Of a stretch of 64,000 bases of DNA, positions 27,353 through 36,697 are shown piece by piece (positions within the stretch are counted from its first letter, which is position 1; each line of letters opens with the position of its first letter). The DNA comes from an uncultured Tateyamaria sp. Lineage in GTDB: Bacteria > Pseudomonadota > Alphaproteobacteria > Rhodobacterales > Rhodobacteraceae. Below the pieces are notes generated by a model that was not told the origin of the DNA, did no database searches, and worked only from the letters and a program-made list of their open reading frames with translations. Location of the stretch: the NCBI RefSeq assembly GCF_947494755.1, contig NZ_CANLVZ010000002.1, forward strand, positions 186,001 through 250,000, written 5' to 3'. A program made the translations under genes and the position numbers.

Positions 27353-28150
27353 TTAAAGTCCAAACTGGGCGTAGGCCGCCCGCTCTTCGATGGAATTGAT
27401 CGTATCGTCAATCACTTGTGCGCCGAACCGTGACAGGAAAGGACGGCGAACACCATAGCGACGTACCTTAACCTTGTCGCCAAACCGCGCCTTGAGCATC
27501 GGCTTGAGGTGGCCGATCCCGTCGATCAACCCCAATTTCTGCGCTTTGGATGCGAGCCACACCTCGCCGGTGAACAAGTCGGCCTCGGTGTCCAGCTTGC
27601 CCGCGCGGCGGGTCTGGACATGCTTGATGAAGTTCGTGTGGATGTCGTCAAGCAGGCCTTTGAGGCGCGCGACGTCTTCGGGTTGCTCGGGGCGGAACGG
27701 ATCCAACATGGATTTGGATTTCCCGGCGGTATACACCCGCCGCTCGACGCCTTGCTTGGCCATGAACTCATGCGCGCCAAATCCGGCAGAGATCACACCG
27801 ATGGAGCCGACAACCGAACTTGGGTCGGCATAAATCTCGTCCGCAGCGACAGCCAGCCAGTAGCCCCCCGATGCGGCCACATCCTCGACAAAGGCGATGA
27901 CGGGAATGTCCTTTTCCTCGGCCAACCGCCGGATGCGCGCCCCGATCAGCGAGGATTGCACCGGGCTGCCACCGGGCGAGTTGACCTCGAGCGCAACAGC
28001 GACCGGCTTGCCCTTGGTGAATGCCTTTTCAATCACTGCCGCGAGGGCCTGATCGTTGAGCGTACCGCGCGCACCGCCGGCGATGACCCCTTGCAGCCGG
28101 ATGACGGCCACATGCGGGTCGGACTTTAAAAATGGGATAAAACGTTTCAT
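27353..28150 (-). CDS. S49 family serine peptidase (SppA/SohB-like)
   Basis: A 265-aa short-form signal peptide peptidase homologue. Motifs: VAVIRLQGVIAGG (beta strand, residues 13-25), ALEVNSPGGSPVQSS, VEDVAASGGYWLAVAADEI with the catalytic Ser (ASGGY, about 113), VVGSIGVISAGFG, and the Lys of the Ser-Lys dyad in YTAGKSKSML (about 163-165). No clear TM helix, unlike SppA, so it may be cytoplasmic. First gene of the four-gene operon leading to the SDR. Confidence 0.9.
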   Translation of the reverse strand: MKRFIPFLKSDPHVAVIRLQGVIAGGARGTLNDQALAAVIEKAFTKGKPVAVALEVNSPGGSPVQSSLIGARIRRLAEEKDIPVIAFVEDVAASGGYWLAVAADEIYADPSSVVGSIGVISAGFGAHEFMAKQGVERRVYTAGKSKSMLDPFRPEQPEDVARLKGLLDDIHTNFIKHVQTRRAGKLDTEADLFTGEVWLASKAQKLGLIDGIGHLKPMLKARFGDKVKVRRYGVRRPFLSRFGAQVIDDTINSIEERAAYAQFGL

Positions 28151-28219
28151 CTCAGCCCATGTAGATTGCGATCATCACCCAAACAAGGTCACGTGCCCAA
28201 TCAGTTGCGTGCCGACACG

Positions 28220-28981
28220 TCACTGCCGGATGCGCCACCCGGTTTTAAAGATCCACCAGACCGCCCCCAGGCACAGCCCGGTAAAGCCAGCAATCGCCAG
28301 CAACGATGTTGCGATGTGCACATCCGCCACCCCGAAAAAGGCCCACCGGAACCCCGAGATCAGGTACACAACCGGGTTGAACATCGAGATCGTCTGCCAC
28401 GCCGGCGGCAGCATCGAGATGGAATAGAATGAGCCGCCAAGGAAGACGAGCGGCGTCACGATCAGCAACGGCACAAGTTGGAGCTGTTCGAAATTGCCCG
28501 CCCAGATGCCGATGATGAACCCGAACAACGCGAAGCTGACGCAGGTGAGTACAAGGAACATCACCATCGCCAGCGGGTTCTGTATCTGGATGTCCACAAA
28601 GAAGAACGAGGTGATCAGGATGATAATCCCGATGAACATCGCCTTGGTCGCCGCCGCGCCCACATAGCCCATCACGATCTCAAGAAAGTTGATCGGGGCC
28701 GACAGCAACTCGTAAATCGTGCCGATGAATTTCGGAAAGTATATCCCGAACGACGCGTTTGAGATGGCCTGGGTCATCACCGTCAGCATGATCAGCCCCG
28801 GCACGATGAACGCGCCATAGCTGACGCCCTCGACCTCGTCGATGCGGCTGCCGATGGCGGCCCCGAACACCACGAAATAAAGCGATGTGGACAGCACGGG
28901 CGAAATCAAAGACTGCGCAATCGTGCGGAAAAAGCGCGCCATTTCAAACAAGTATATGGCGCGAATAGCGGACCAGTTCAT
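28220..28981 (-). CDS. ABC-2 type transporter permease (DrrB/NodJ-like)
   Basis: A 253-aa inner-membrane permease with six hydrophobic helices. Typical ABC-2 blocks: [22 protein letters not shown] and [20 protein letters not shown], then [17 protein letters not shown]. Forms an exporter with the ATPase whose stop overlaps its ATG by 4 nt. Family members export polysaccharides, lipids or drugs; nothing here fixes the substrate. Confidence 0.9.
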   Translation of the reverse strand: MNWSAIRAIYLFEMARFFRTIAQSLISPVLSTSLYFVVFGAAIGSRIDEVEGVSYGAFIVPGLIMLTVMTQAISNASFGIYFPKFIGTIYELLSAPINFLEIVMGYVGAAATKAMFIGIIILITSFFFVDIQIQNPLAMVMFLVLTCVSFALFGFIIGIWAGNFEQLQLVPLLIVTPLVFLGGSFYSISMLPPAWQTISMFNPVVYLISGFRWAFFGVADVHIATSLLAIAGFTGLCLGAVWWIFKTGWRIRQ

Positions 28982-29913
28982 GCGCTGCCCTCCGGTTCTT
29001 TGACGAGAGATACAAAAATATCCTCAAGGCTCGATTGCCGCGTTACCACGTCGCGCAATTGCAATCCGGCCCCCGCCACGTCCGTGAGCAGCTTGGTGAT
29101 GCCGGTGCGCTCGCTCTTGGTGTCGTAGCTGTAGATCAGCGTCCAGCCCTCATCGCCAAGGGTCAGATCATAGCCACCAAGTGCCTCGGGCACCTCGGTC
29201 AGTTGCGTCGTCAGTTGAACGTCCAGCTGCTTTTGACCCATACGCGCCATCAGCTTGTCTTTGTCCTCGACCAGCAGAATTTCACCCTTGTTGATCACGC
29301 CCACGCGGTCGGCGATGGCTTCGGCCTCTTCGATGTAATGCGTCGTCAGGATCGTGGTGACGCCGTCGGCGCGCAGGCCCTCGACGATTTCCCACATGTC
29401 CTTGCGCAACTCGACGTCCACACCTGCGGTCGGTTCATCGAGGAAAAGCACGCGCGGCTCATGCGCCAGCGCCTTGGCGATCAGCACCCGGCGTTTCATA
29501 CCGCCCGAGAGCGCGCGGATCTGACTGTCGCGTTTGTCCCAGAGCGACAGCCGTCTCAGAATATCCTCGACCGCCGCGTCCTTGCGTCCTTTCCCGAACA
29601 GTCCGCGCGAAAAACGCACGGTGTTGATGACCTTTTCGAAGGGTTCAAGCGCGATTTCTTGCGGAACCAGCCCGATCAGACTGCGCGCCTGACGAAAGTC
29701 CCGCAGGATGTCAAAGCCAGCAACCGAGACTGACCCGGATGTGGGCATCGTGATCCCGCAAATGGTCGATATCAGCGTCGTCTTGCCCGCGCCATTGGGG
29801 CCAAGCAGCGCGATGATCTCGCCTTCGTCAATATCCAGCGACACGCCCTTGAGCGCCTCAAACCCATCGTCATAGGCTTTGCGCAAGTCTTTGATACTCA
29901 GAATGGTTGGCAT
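28978..29913 (-). CDS. ABC transporter ATP-binding protein (DrrA/CcmA-like)
   Basis: 311 aa. Walker [10 protein letters not shown] (residues 39-47), Q-loop VPQE, signature [16 protein letters not shown] (about 137-152), Walker [13 protein letters not shown] and H-loop [11 protein letters not shown]-terminal domain of about 85 residues (from 225) is typical of the DrrA/NatA branch. Pairs with the downstream permease. The 90-bp gap to coxG on its upstream side probably contains the promoter. Confidence 0.93.
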   Translation of the reverse strand: MPTILSIKDLRKAYDDGFEALKGVSLDIDEGEIIALLGPNGAGKTTLISTICGITMPTSGSVSVAGFDILRDFRQARSLIGLVPQEIALEPFEKVINTVRFSRGLFGKGRKDAAVEDILRRLSLWDKRDSQIRALSGGMKRRVLIAKALAHEPRVLFLDEPTAGVDVELRKDMWEIVEGLRADGVTTILTTHYIEEAEAIADRVGVINKGEILLVEDKDKLMARMGQKQLDVQLTTQLTEVPEALGGYDLTLGDEGWTLIYSYDTKSERTGITKLLTDVAGAGLQLRDVVTRQSSLEDIFVSLVKEPEGSA

Positions 29914-30003
29914 GCCGTCTCCGCATCAGGGTGGTGGCAGGGAAGTAACGCGCGCAGCCCGATCAGACCAGCGCACAGGTGCACAACGGGGTGTGCAGCC
30001 GAC

Positions 30004-30525
30004 CTAGTCCTTGCCCGTCAGCCGTCCCAGCCACCCTTTCTTGCTCTCGCCGTCGGGTGGCGTTTCGTCTTCAATCGGGGCGCTTGGCCCCTCGAGCGTT
30101 TCCTGAAGGTTCGAGAAAAACTGATCGGCCATCTTTTTGGCAAAACCGTCAATGATGCGGCTGCCGAGCTGGGCGAGCTTGCCGCCCACCTTCGCCTCAA
30201 CATCATAGGACAGCTCAGTGCCACCATCGACTGCGGCCATGCGCACCTCGGCCCCGCCCTTGGCAAAGCCTGCGGCCCCGCCCTTGCCCTCACCGGTTAT
30301 CGTGAGGCTCTCGTTTTCGATCATATCCGACAGGGTGACCTGCCCCTTGAAGGTCGCCTTCACGGGTCCGACCTTTTGGGTCACGGACGCCTCGAAGCCA
30401 TCTTGGGGGCTGCCAGTGACTTCGGTGGCACCGGGTACGCAGGATTTCAGCACATCGGGGTTCAAAAGCGCGGCGTAGACCTCGGCAGGTGGGGCGGCGA
30501 TCTGGCGGGTGTCGGACATCTTCAT
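30004..30525 (-). CDS. CoxG/SRPBCC family protein
   Basis: 173-aa START/SRPBCC-fold protein of the carbon monoxide dehydrogenase subunit G type: IAAPPAEVYAALLNPDVLKSC, CVPGATEV, QKVGPVKATFKGQVTL, GGTELSYDVEAKVGGKLAQLGSR. In CO oxidizers CoxG helps recruit the dehydrogenase to the membrane. No cox structural genes are near, so a related chaperone/anchor role for another molybdoenzyme is equally possible. ATG 30525 (MKMSDTR); an ATG at 30519 is an alternative. Confidence 0.85.
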   Translation of the reverse strand: MKMSDTRQIAAPPAEVYAALLNPDVLKSCVPGATEVTGSPQDGFEASVTQKVGPVKATFKGQVTLSDMIENESLTITGEGKGGAAGFAKGGAEVRMAAVDGGTELSYDVEAKVGGKLAQLGSRIIDGFAKKMADQFFSNLQETLEGPSAPIEDETPPDGESKKGWLGRLTGKD

Positions 30526-30648
30526 AGCGCGAGGCTCCATTACGTCAGGACGTGCGACCCTAATATCGCAGGTCTTGCGCTTTGCCTATCGGCGATTGGG
30601 CCTCACATCGCGCGTGACATATGAGCGGGCCGTGATAGGGCTGAGCCC

Positions 30649-31629
30649 ATGAGCGAGACACGTCAAAACGTCGCCGGGCTGGCGATCGCTGTTGTGCTGG
30701 TCGGAGTGTTCTGCATTTCGATCAACGATCTGCTGATCAAGCAGCTGTCGGGCGGCTACCCCTTGCATCAGATCGTCTTTGCCCGCTCGAGCATTGGCAT
30801 TCTGTTCAGCCTGCTGATCGTGCAATACGAAGGCGGATGGAGCATTCTGCGCACCCCGAACCCCTGGCTGCACACGGTGCGCGGGGTGTTGATCGTGATT
30901 GCGAACATGACCTTCTTTCTGGCCCTCGCCGTGTTGCCGCTGGCGGATGCCACCGCGCTGTTCTTTGCCGCGCCCCTGTTCATCACCCTGCTGTCGATCC
31001 CGGTGCTCGGAGAAAAGGTTGGCCCCCTGCGTCTTGGGGTCGTGGCCGTCGGCTTTGCCGGGGTCATCATCATGCAGCGCCCTTGGGCGGATGCGGGGAC
31101 AATGGATGTCAGTCGGTGGGTTCTCTTGCTGCCGGTTGTCGCCGCCCTCACCTATGCGCTGAACCAGCTTTTGACGCGCAAACTGGGGGTCAGCAGCAAA
31201 GCGAGCGCCATGGCGGTCTATATTCAGGCCACATTCATTCTGGTCTCGGTTGCGTTCTATCTGTTGGCCGGGGACGGGCGATACGCGCAAGAGGCCGAAA
31301 ACCCGTCACTGGTCTTTTTGCTGCGGGCATGGGTGTGGCCCGCCGATGCAGACCTTTGGGTGCTGGTGGGCCTGGGGTTCAATTCCGCGATCATCGGCTA
31401 TTGCCTCAGCCAGGCCTATCGGCTTGCCGATGCGGCCACGGTCGCACCTTTCGAATATGTCGGGCTACCGCTGGCCGTGTTCTGGGGCTTTGTCGTCTTT
31501 GGCGATCTGCCGGTAATCGAGGTCTGGATCGGCATCGCCCTCATCCTCGCCTCGGGCCTGTTTGTGTTCCTGCGCGAACGCCAAAAGGCACGCGTTGTGG
31601 CGCGCACCAAGATCAAGGCGCGGTACTAG
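30649..31629 (+). CDS. EamA/DMT superfamily transporter
   Basis: 326 aa with ten hydrophobic helices in two EamA repeats (about 14-150 and 160-312). Characteristic pieces are LPLADATALFFAAPLFITLLS and GYCLSQAYRLADAATVAPFEY. Likely an exporter of a small metabolite. Divergent from coxG. Its TAG and the stop of the convergent oxidoreductase share the CTAG at 31626-31629. Confidence 0.9.
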   Translation: MSETRQNVAGLAIAVVLVGVFCISINDLLIKQLSGGYPLHQIVFARSSIGILFSLLIVQYEGGWSILRTPNPWLHTVRGVLIVIANMTFFLALAVLPLADATALFFAAPLFITLLSIPVLGEKVGPLRLGVVAVGFAGVIIMQRPWADAGTMDVSRWVLLLPVVAALTYALNQLLTRKLGVSSKASAMAVYIQATFILVSVAFYLLAGDGRYAQEAENPSLVFLLRAWVWPADADLWVLVGLGFNSAIIGYCLSQAYRLADAATVAPFEYVGLPLAVFWGFVVFGDLPVIEVWIGIALILASGLFVFLRERQKARVVARTKIKARY

Positions 31630-32591
31630 CCGTCAATCCTGATCACGACCTTGCCGGTGGCCTTGCGGGTGCGCAGCAGGTCCAGCCCTTCATTGGCTTG
31701 GGCCAGCGGCAAGACGTGGCTGACATGGGGGCTGAGCCGTCCTTGTTCATACCACGCAAACAGCTCCGCAAAACTGTCCGTCAGCACGGTCGGGTTTACC
31801 CGAGTGTAGCCGCCCCAATAATAGCCAATCACGGTGAGGTTTTTGACCAGCAGGATATTGGCCGGGATTTGCGGCACCGTCCCGCTTGCAAAGCCAAGCG
31901 GCAGCAGCCGCGCCTCGGGGTTGCACGCGCGCAGAGCGGCCATGAACAGATCGCCCCCCACCGGGTCATAGACGACATCCGCCCCGCCAAGCGCCTTGAC
32001 GTCAGCCCGCAGATCGCAGGTTTCACTGTCGAGCAGATGGTCCGCCCCTGCCGCGCGTGCGATCTCGAGCTTGTCAGCGCCACGGGCCACCGCGATGACC
32101 TCGGCCCCCATCAGCTTGCCCAGTTCCACCGCCGTCAGACCCACACCGCCCGACGCACCCAGAACCAACAGCCGCTCACCCGCGCGCAGGCCCGCCTTGT
32201 ACCCAAGACCCACATGGCTGGTCCCATAAGCGATCAGAAAGGCGGCGGCATCTTCGGCGCTCATCTGGTCGGGGATCGGCACACAAATCTCCGCAGGCAG
32301 GGCCGCGTATTCGGCCAGCCCGCCAAAGCCGGAATAGGCCGCGATCCGCTGGCCCACGGAGAGATGGGTGACGTCCGCGCCCGCCGCCTCGATGGTGCCA
32401 CACATCTCCATCCCGATGGTGGCCGGAAGGGCCGGTTTTTCCTGATAGGTGCCTTTGACGATCAGCGTGTCGCCAAAGTTCAGCCCGCAGGTGTGGATGC
32501 GCACCAAAACCTCACTCGCACTTGGCGTGGGCGTCGGCACATCGCGCATCTCGAGGGGTTGGCCCAGTTCGGTCACTTGCATGGCGCGCAT
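31626..32591 (-). CDS. NADPH:quinone oxidoreductase family (zinc-free MDR)
   Basis: 321-aa medium-chain dehydrogenase/reductase. The N-terminal GroES-like domain contains TCGLNFGDTLIVKGTY and IGMEMCGTIEAAG; the Rossmann fold contains LLVLGASGGVGLTAVELGK (about 145-163). Catalytic zinc ligands of alcohol dehydrogenases are absent, as in QOR-type enzymes. Reduces quinones or enones with NADPH; physiological substrate unknown. An internal ATG three codons in is an alternative start. Confidence 0.9.
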   Translation of the reverse strand: MRAMQVTELGQPLEMRDVPTPTPSASEVLVRIHTCGLNFGDTLIVKGTYQEKPALPATIGMEMCGTIEAAGADVTHLSVGQRIAAYSGFGGLAEYAALPAEICVPIPDQMSAEDAAAFLIAYGTSHVGLGYKAGLRAGERLLVLGASGGVGLTAVELGKLMGAEVIAVARGADKLEIARAAGADHLLDSETCDLRADVKALGGADVVYDPVGGDLFMAALRACNPEARLLPLGFASGTVPQIPANILLVKNLTVIGYYWGGYTRVNPTVLTDSFAELFAWYEQGRLSPHVSHVLPLAQANEGLDLLRTRKATGKVVIRIDG

Positions 32592-32618
32592 TTGCGATAT
32601 CTCCGCGAGTTCGGGGGC

Positions 32619-32864
32619 CTAGTCCTCGCCACGCCCCATGGTCCAGACCACATAGCTGATCTGCACGGCCCCGAACAACAACCCGTTAAAAAACCACAGA
32701 CTAAAGAGCAGCAGGAAGGCATCGCCACTGTGCGCGGCATGGCTGGCGATGCCCATCACGTCCCACAGCCACAGGATCGCCACGAAAATGGCGGCCACGG
32801 CAAAGCCCACCGCAGTGCCGCCCAGGAACAGGCGGATCAAGGGGTTGGGTCCGGGATCAGGCAT
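32619..32864 (-). CDS. Small two-helix membrane protein
   Basis: 81 aa (MPDPGPNPLIRLFLGG...). Two hydrophobic helices, about residues 10-35 and 47-70, joined by a short loop, with an acidic end GRGED. It lies 27 bp upstream of the quinone oxidoreductase start on the same strand, so they are probably co-transcribed. No family recognised. Confidence 0.68.
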   Translation of the reverse strand: MPDPGPNPLIRLFLGGTAVGFAVAAIFVAILWLWDVMGIASHAAHSGDAFLLLFSLWFFNGLLFGAVQISYVVWTMGRGED

Positions 32865-32970
32865 ATCTAACAGATATGTACCCTGGAGGCGTTGTCGAGA
32901 CAGCCCCTTGCGTTGCCCTTCAATGGGCGTAGCCTGCGGGGTGCAAGTCACGCCAAACACAGGGCCCAAC

Positions 32971-33606
32971 ATGGATGCCGCACTGCTCATAGCATTTGTC
33001 ACGACCACGCTGATCTTTGTTGCGATACCGGGGCCTTCCGTGGCCTTCGCAACGGCGCAGGCGCTGCGCCATGGGTCGCGCGCAGCCTATATCACCGTCG
33101 CGGGTGACGCACTTGGCAGCATCGTCCATATCGCGATTGCGGCCAGCAGCCTCGCGGCCTTGATCGCGCTGTCGGACATCATCCTGCCGCCCCTGCAAAT
33201 CTGCGGCGGGCTGTTCATTCTATACATGGCTTATCAATCCTTGCGCGCCGCCCGTCTACCGGAGACCCACAGCGCCACGCGCGCCCCGACAACCAAGGCC
33301 GGGATCACCTTTTGGGCCGGATTTTTCGCCTGCGTTTCGAACCCCAAAGCCATCGTGTTCTTTGTGGCGCTGTTTCCCGCGTTCATCTCGCCCGATCACA
33401 GCGTACTGGTGCAAAGCATCGTTTACGGCGCGATCTTTGTGGCGCTTGATGCGGCCTCGATCCTTGGGTTCGCGCTGTTCACGCTGCATGCCGTGCAGCG
33501 GTCCGCGCCGCGGTGGCTGAACATGCAGACCGTGTCGGGAATGGGGCTGGCGGGGGTCGGTCTGGCAATGATCATCAAAGGCTATCGGGCGCTGCCCAAC
33601 ACCTGA
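32971..33606 (+). CDS. LysE family translocator
   Basis: Third LysE/RhtB exporter in the window, 211 aa. The N-terminal FVAIPGPSVAFATAQALRHG and mid-protein GFFACVSNPKAIVFFVALFPAFI match the family. ATG 32971 (MDAALLIAFVTT) is the first in-frame start consistent with the family N-terminus. Divergent from the two-helix protein; its stop lies 9 bp from the convergent nusB stop. Confidence 0.87.
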   Translation: MDAALLIAFVTTTLIFVAIPGPSVAFATAQALRHGSRAAYITVAGDALGSIVHIAIAASSLAALIALSDIILPPLQICGGLFILYMAYQSLRAARLPETHSATRAPTTKAGITFWAGFFACVSNPKAIVFFVALFPAFISPDHSVLVQSIVYGAIFVALDAASILGFALFTLHAVQRSAPRWLNMQTVSGMGLAGVGLAMIIKGYRALPNT

Positions 33607-33615
33607 TCGATCTGG

Positions 33616-34083
33616 TCAAAACGCCTCGGGGCGCGCCTCGCGGGCCATATGGTCGAGCACGGCATTCACGAAACTCGGCTCTTTTCCATCTGGAAAGAAC
33701 GCGCGGGCCACGTCGACATATTCGGTGATGACGACACGGGGCGGCGTGGATGTATCACGAAACTCGGCCCCCGCTGCGCGAAACAGCGCACGGATGGTCG
33801 GGTCAATCCGCGCGATGGGCCATTTGGCGACCAGCGCCCGGTCGGTCATCTGGTCGATGGGTGCCTGGTAGTTCACCGCGTCGTCCATCACGCGGGCAAA
33901 GTGATCGGGATCGCCTTCGGTCAGCTCATCGCCCTCATAGATCGCGCCAAAGCGGTGGTCCATGAACTCGATCTTGATCTGATCGACGGTCTGGGCCGAC
34001 TGCTCCATCTGGAACAGGGCCTGCACAGCATAAAGCCGCGCGGCAGACCGCATCTTGCGTTTCTGGTTGCCCGAAAGGGTCAT
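33616..34083 (-). CDS. nusB: Transcription antitermination factor NusB
   Basis: 155-aa helical RNA-binding protein that with NusE (S10) binds boxA in rRNA leader transcripts. Features: RSAARLYAVQALFQME (residues 12-27), IDPTIRALFRAAGAEF and the C-terminal VITEYVDVARAFF followed by FVNAVLDHMAREARP. The start overlaps the ribH stop by 4 nt. Last gene of the ribE/ribBA-ribH-nusB run, a classic association. Confidence 0.95.
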   Translation of the reverse strand: MTLSGNQKRKMRSAARLYAVQALFQMEQSAQTVDQIKIEFMDHRFGAIYEGDELTEGDPDHFARVMDDAVNYQAPIDQMTDRALVAKWPIARIDPTIRALFRAAGAEFRDTSTPPRVVITEYVDVARAFFPDGKEPSFVNAVLDHMAREARPEAF

Positions 34084-34622
34084 GCGGTGGTGGACCTCGT
34101 GTTGCCAGCCAGCTGATACTCAGAGGCCGGTTTGAACCCGACCCCCTTGCTCTGGCGGCCCCACTTACGGCTGAGCGCGATCAGGTGCAAGGCCGCAGCC
34201 GCCGCCCCACCCCCTTTGTTTTGCCTGGCAGGGTCTGCGCGCACTTCGGCCTGTTCGGTATTTTCGACCGTCAGGATGCCGTTGCCGATGCACAGACCCT
34301 GCAGGCCCAGCAATTGCAGCGCACGGCTGCTGTCATTGCACACGGTGTCATAATGCGTCGTCTCGCCGCGAATAACGCAGCCCAACGCCACATAACCATC
34401 GAAGTTCGACATCCTTTCAGAGATGCCGATGGCGGTCGGAATCTCCAATGCGCCGGGCATTTCGATCAGGTCCCACGTGGCACCTGCGGCCTCAAGCTCG
34501 GCCTTGGCCCCCTCGACCATGTGGGCCGCAATCTGCTTGTAATAGGGCGAGACCACGATGAGCACTTTCAGAGGCTCATCAAAGCTGGGGCGGTCCAGAA
34601 CGTGATGTTCGATTGAGGCCAT
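34080..34622 (-). CDS. ribH: 6,7-dimethyl-8-ribityllumazine synthase
   Basis: Condenses 5-amino-6-ribitylaminouracil with dihydroxybutanone phosphate. 180 aa. Active-site blocks: VVSPYYKQIAAHMVEGA, VPGA-equivalent MPGALEIPTAI (about 57-67), GCVIRGETTHYDTVCND (about 81-97, catalytic His in HYD) and GLCIGNGILTVENTEQAEVR. It carries Tyr at the usual aromatic substrate-stacking position (SPYY). It abuts ribBA with no gap and overlaps nusB by 4 nt. Confidence 0.95.
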   Translation of the reverse strand: MASIEHHVLDRPSFDEPLKVLIVVSPYYKQIAAHMVEGAKAELEAAGATWDLIEMPGALEIPTAIGISERMSNFDGYVALGCVIRGETTHYDTVCNDSSRALQLLGLQGLCIGNGILTVENTEQAEVRADPARQNKGGGAAAAALHLIALSRKWGRQSKGVGFKPASEYQLAGNTRSTTA

Positions 34623-35744
34623 TTATCCGTCTCCGAGGATGGGTCGTGTGCCCACGATTTCAAGGTCATAGGCGTCGATGCCCATATAGGTCGTGGGCGG
34701 ACTGTCGGTCAGCAGGATCAGGCGGGTGAGGCCCATATTGCTGAGCATCTGCGCGCCCAGACCGGTGTTCTTGATGATACGCGGGCCTGCTTCCTCTTCG
34801 GAAAACAGGGCCTTGCGCGGCTCGCGAAACAGGCAGACGACGCCGCGCCCCTCTTCGGCGATGATTTCCATCGCGCGGGGCAACTCGCCCACAGGTTTGT
34901 CCGACAGCCCCAGAATATCCGTCACTTCCATCAACGCGTGGGTGCGCACCAGCACGGGTTCGTCCGTGCTCAGATCGCCCTTGGACAGGGTCACATGTTC
35001 GATCCCGTGGGTCTGGTCCGTGAACACACGCATCATCCACTCCCCGCCATGTTGCGAGGTGACGGTGCGCCGATCCGTTTCGACCACCAGATTGTCGTGG
35101 CGGCGACGGTAAGAGATCAGATCGCTGATCGTCCCGATCTTGAGGGCGTGGCGCTTGGCATAGTCCACCAGATCCGGCAGGCGGGCCATCGACCCATCCT
35201 CATTCATGATCTCGCAGATCACCGAAGACGGGTAATGCCCGGCCAGACGGGCCACGTCACAGCCCGCTTCGGTATGGCCGGCACGCACCAACACACCGCC
35301 TTGGCGCGCGCGCAGAGGGAATACATGACCGGGTGTGGCCAGATCGGCGGATGTCGCCTGCGGGTTCACCAACGTCGAAATCGTCAAGGCACGGTCACCC
35401 GCCGAAATGCCCGTAGTGACCCCTTCGCGCGCCTCGACCGACACGGTGAACGCAGTTTCGTGACGGGACGAATTGTGCATCGCCATCATCGGCAAGCCAA
35501 GCGCATCAATACGGTCCGAGGGTAAGGTCACACAGATCAGGCCCCGACCATGCGTGGCCATGAAATTCACCGCCTCAGGCGTGGCAAAATTGGCCGGAAT
35601 GACCAGATCGCCTTCGTTCTCGCGATCCTCATGATCCACCAGAATGAACATCTGACCAGCGCGGGCCGCCTCGATGATCTCTTCGATCGGCGCAATCGCC
35701 GAGGCCAAATCCGTCTCGACCGGTCCGGGGGTTTCAAAACTCAT
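34623..35744 (-). CDS. ribB: 3,4-dihydroxy-2-butanone 4-phosphate synthase with degenerate GTP-cyclohydrolase II domain (RibBX-like)
   Basis: The RibB domain (residues 15-220) is intact: [12 protein letters not shown] (36-47) supplies the acidic Mg2+/substrate site, and [10 protein letters not shown] (154-163) the catalytic His/Glu region. The second half aligns with GTP cyclohydrolase II ([16 protein letters not shown] at 264-279, then [14 protein letters not shown]), but the three zinc cysteines and catalytic residues expected after VLVR.H are absent. So this protein should make only dihydroxybutanone phosphate, and a separate active RibA is needed. 373 aa. No FMN riboswitch consensus is visible in the 213 bp upstream. 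Confidence 0.93.
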   Translation of the reverse strand: MSFETPGPVETDLASAIAPIEEIIEAARAGQMFILVDHEDRENEGDLVIPANFATPEAVNFMATHGRGLICVTLPSDRIDALGLPMMAMHNSSRHETAFTVSVEAREGVTTGISAGDRALTISTLVNPQATSADLATPGHVFPLRARQGGVLVRAGHTEAGCDVARLAGHYPSSVICEIMNEDGSMARLPDLVDYAKRHALKIGTISDLISYRRRHDNLVVETDRRTVTSQHGGEWMMRVFTDQTHGIEHVTLSKGDLSTDEPVLVRTHALMEVTDILGLSDKPVGELPRAMEIIAEEGRGVVCLFREPRKALFSEEEAGPRIIKNTGLGAQMLSNMGLTRLILLTDSPPTTYMGIDAYDLEIVGTRPILGDG

Positions 35745-35957
35745 GGATCACCTTTGGCAGCATGTCATCCGCGACATAAAGGATGCTGGATCAGAGTTCC
35801 AGAGAAACGGCGCGCACAGACCCTGCGCCCCAGTCTCTCTTCCGCCGAAATACTGGCCCGAAACACCGTTCGGCAGGTCCGACAGGCTGATCAGGCGTAC
35901 GCAACAGCGGCAACGAGCGCGATAAGAACAGTCAGGCCGCAAGGCCTGTCCTTTGGA
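35745..35957 (-). other. Gap between ribE and ribBA
   Basis: 213 bp without a gene. It holds a GC hairpin close to the ribE stop (35933-35948) and a variant of the dispersed tail element (CCGAAATACTGG around 35846-35857). I looked for an FMN riboswitch (AGGGTGAAATTC core) and saw none. It probably contains the ribBA promoter. Confidence 0.5.
35933..35948 (-). terminator. Candidate ribE terminator
   Basis: CAGGCC-TTGC-GGCCTG hairpin on the minus strand, 9 bp past the ribE stop, followed by ACTGTTCTTAT, a weak U-rich tract. Confidence 0.45.
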
Positions 35958-36545
35958 TCAACCCACCTCGGCCAGTCGCGCGACATAGCGGGCCAGCGTG
36001 TCGATCTCGAGGTTCACCGCATCACCCACGGCGACATCGCCCCATGTGGTGACCTCTTTGGTGTGGGGGATGAAATTGATGCCAAAGACGTCGCCCTCCA
36101 CCTCATTCACGGTCAGCGACGTCCCGTTCAGCGCAACGGACCCTTTGGGCGCAATAAACCGCGACAGCGCCGCTGGGGCGCGCAACTGCACACGGGTGCT
36201 GTCGCCCTCATCCACGACCGAGATGACCTCGGCCACCCCGTCCACATGGCCCGACACGATATGGCCGCCCAACTCGTCACCCACACGCAGCGCGCGCTCA
36301 AGGTTCACACGCTTGCCAGGGCTCCAGGCCGAGAGGTTGGTCTTGGACACTGTTTCGGCGCTGACTTGCACGTCATACCAGTCGGGGCCGAGGTCAACGA
36401 CGGTCAAGCACACCCCATCGGACGCAATGGACGCACCCATATCAATACCAGCCGTGTCATAGCCCGTCGTAATCCGCACGCGCAGATCGCCTTCCTGATG
36501 CAGCTCTGCGATGGTGCCGATATCGGTGATAATGCCTGTGAACAT
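35958..36545 (-). CDS. ribE: Riboflavin synthase, alpha subunit
   Basis: Dismutates two lumazine molecules to riboflavin. 195 aa with the internal duplication of two lumazine-binding barrels. The first starts MFTGIITDIGTI and includes SIASDGVCLTVVDLG; the second contains GHIVSGHVDGVAEV, and KGSVALNGTSLTVNEV mirrors the first. GHIVSGHVDG and SLTVN are the ligand-binding motifs. Upstream of ribBA on the same strand, separated by a 213-bp gap with a hairpin; divergent from the capsule module. Confidence 0.95.
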   Translation of the reverse strand: MFTGIITDIGTIAELHQEGDLRVRITTGYDTAGIDMGASIASDGVCLTVVDLGPDWYDVQVSAETVSKTNLSAWSPGKRVNLERALRVGDELGGHIVSGHVDGVAEVISVVDEGDSTRVQLRAPAALSRFIAPKGSVALNGTSLTVNEVEGDVFGINFIPHTKEVTTWGDVAVGDAVNLEIDTLARYVARLAEVG

Positions 36546-36697
36546 TGCAGTCCCTCATGTTGCCCCTCTGGACCTAGCTGCGCCGCTGCGTCAGGGCAAG
36601 AGCCACACCCATTGAGAATTTTCGCGATCCGGGCCATAAAATTGCCCCACTCCGGTGTTCACCTTCCGTAAAGAGATACCGCCTAAGCAGGATCACG

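Noticed and set aside
30837-32870. A 677-codon plus-strand frame spanning the DMT transporter and quinone oxidoreductase
   Set aside because: Crosses two convergent genes supported by family motifs and has no recognisable domain.
35745-35957. Possible FMN riboswitch upstream of ribBA
   Set aside because: The RFN core (AGGGTGAAATTC and the conserved stems) is not present; only a simple hairpin and a tail motif are visible.
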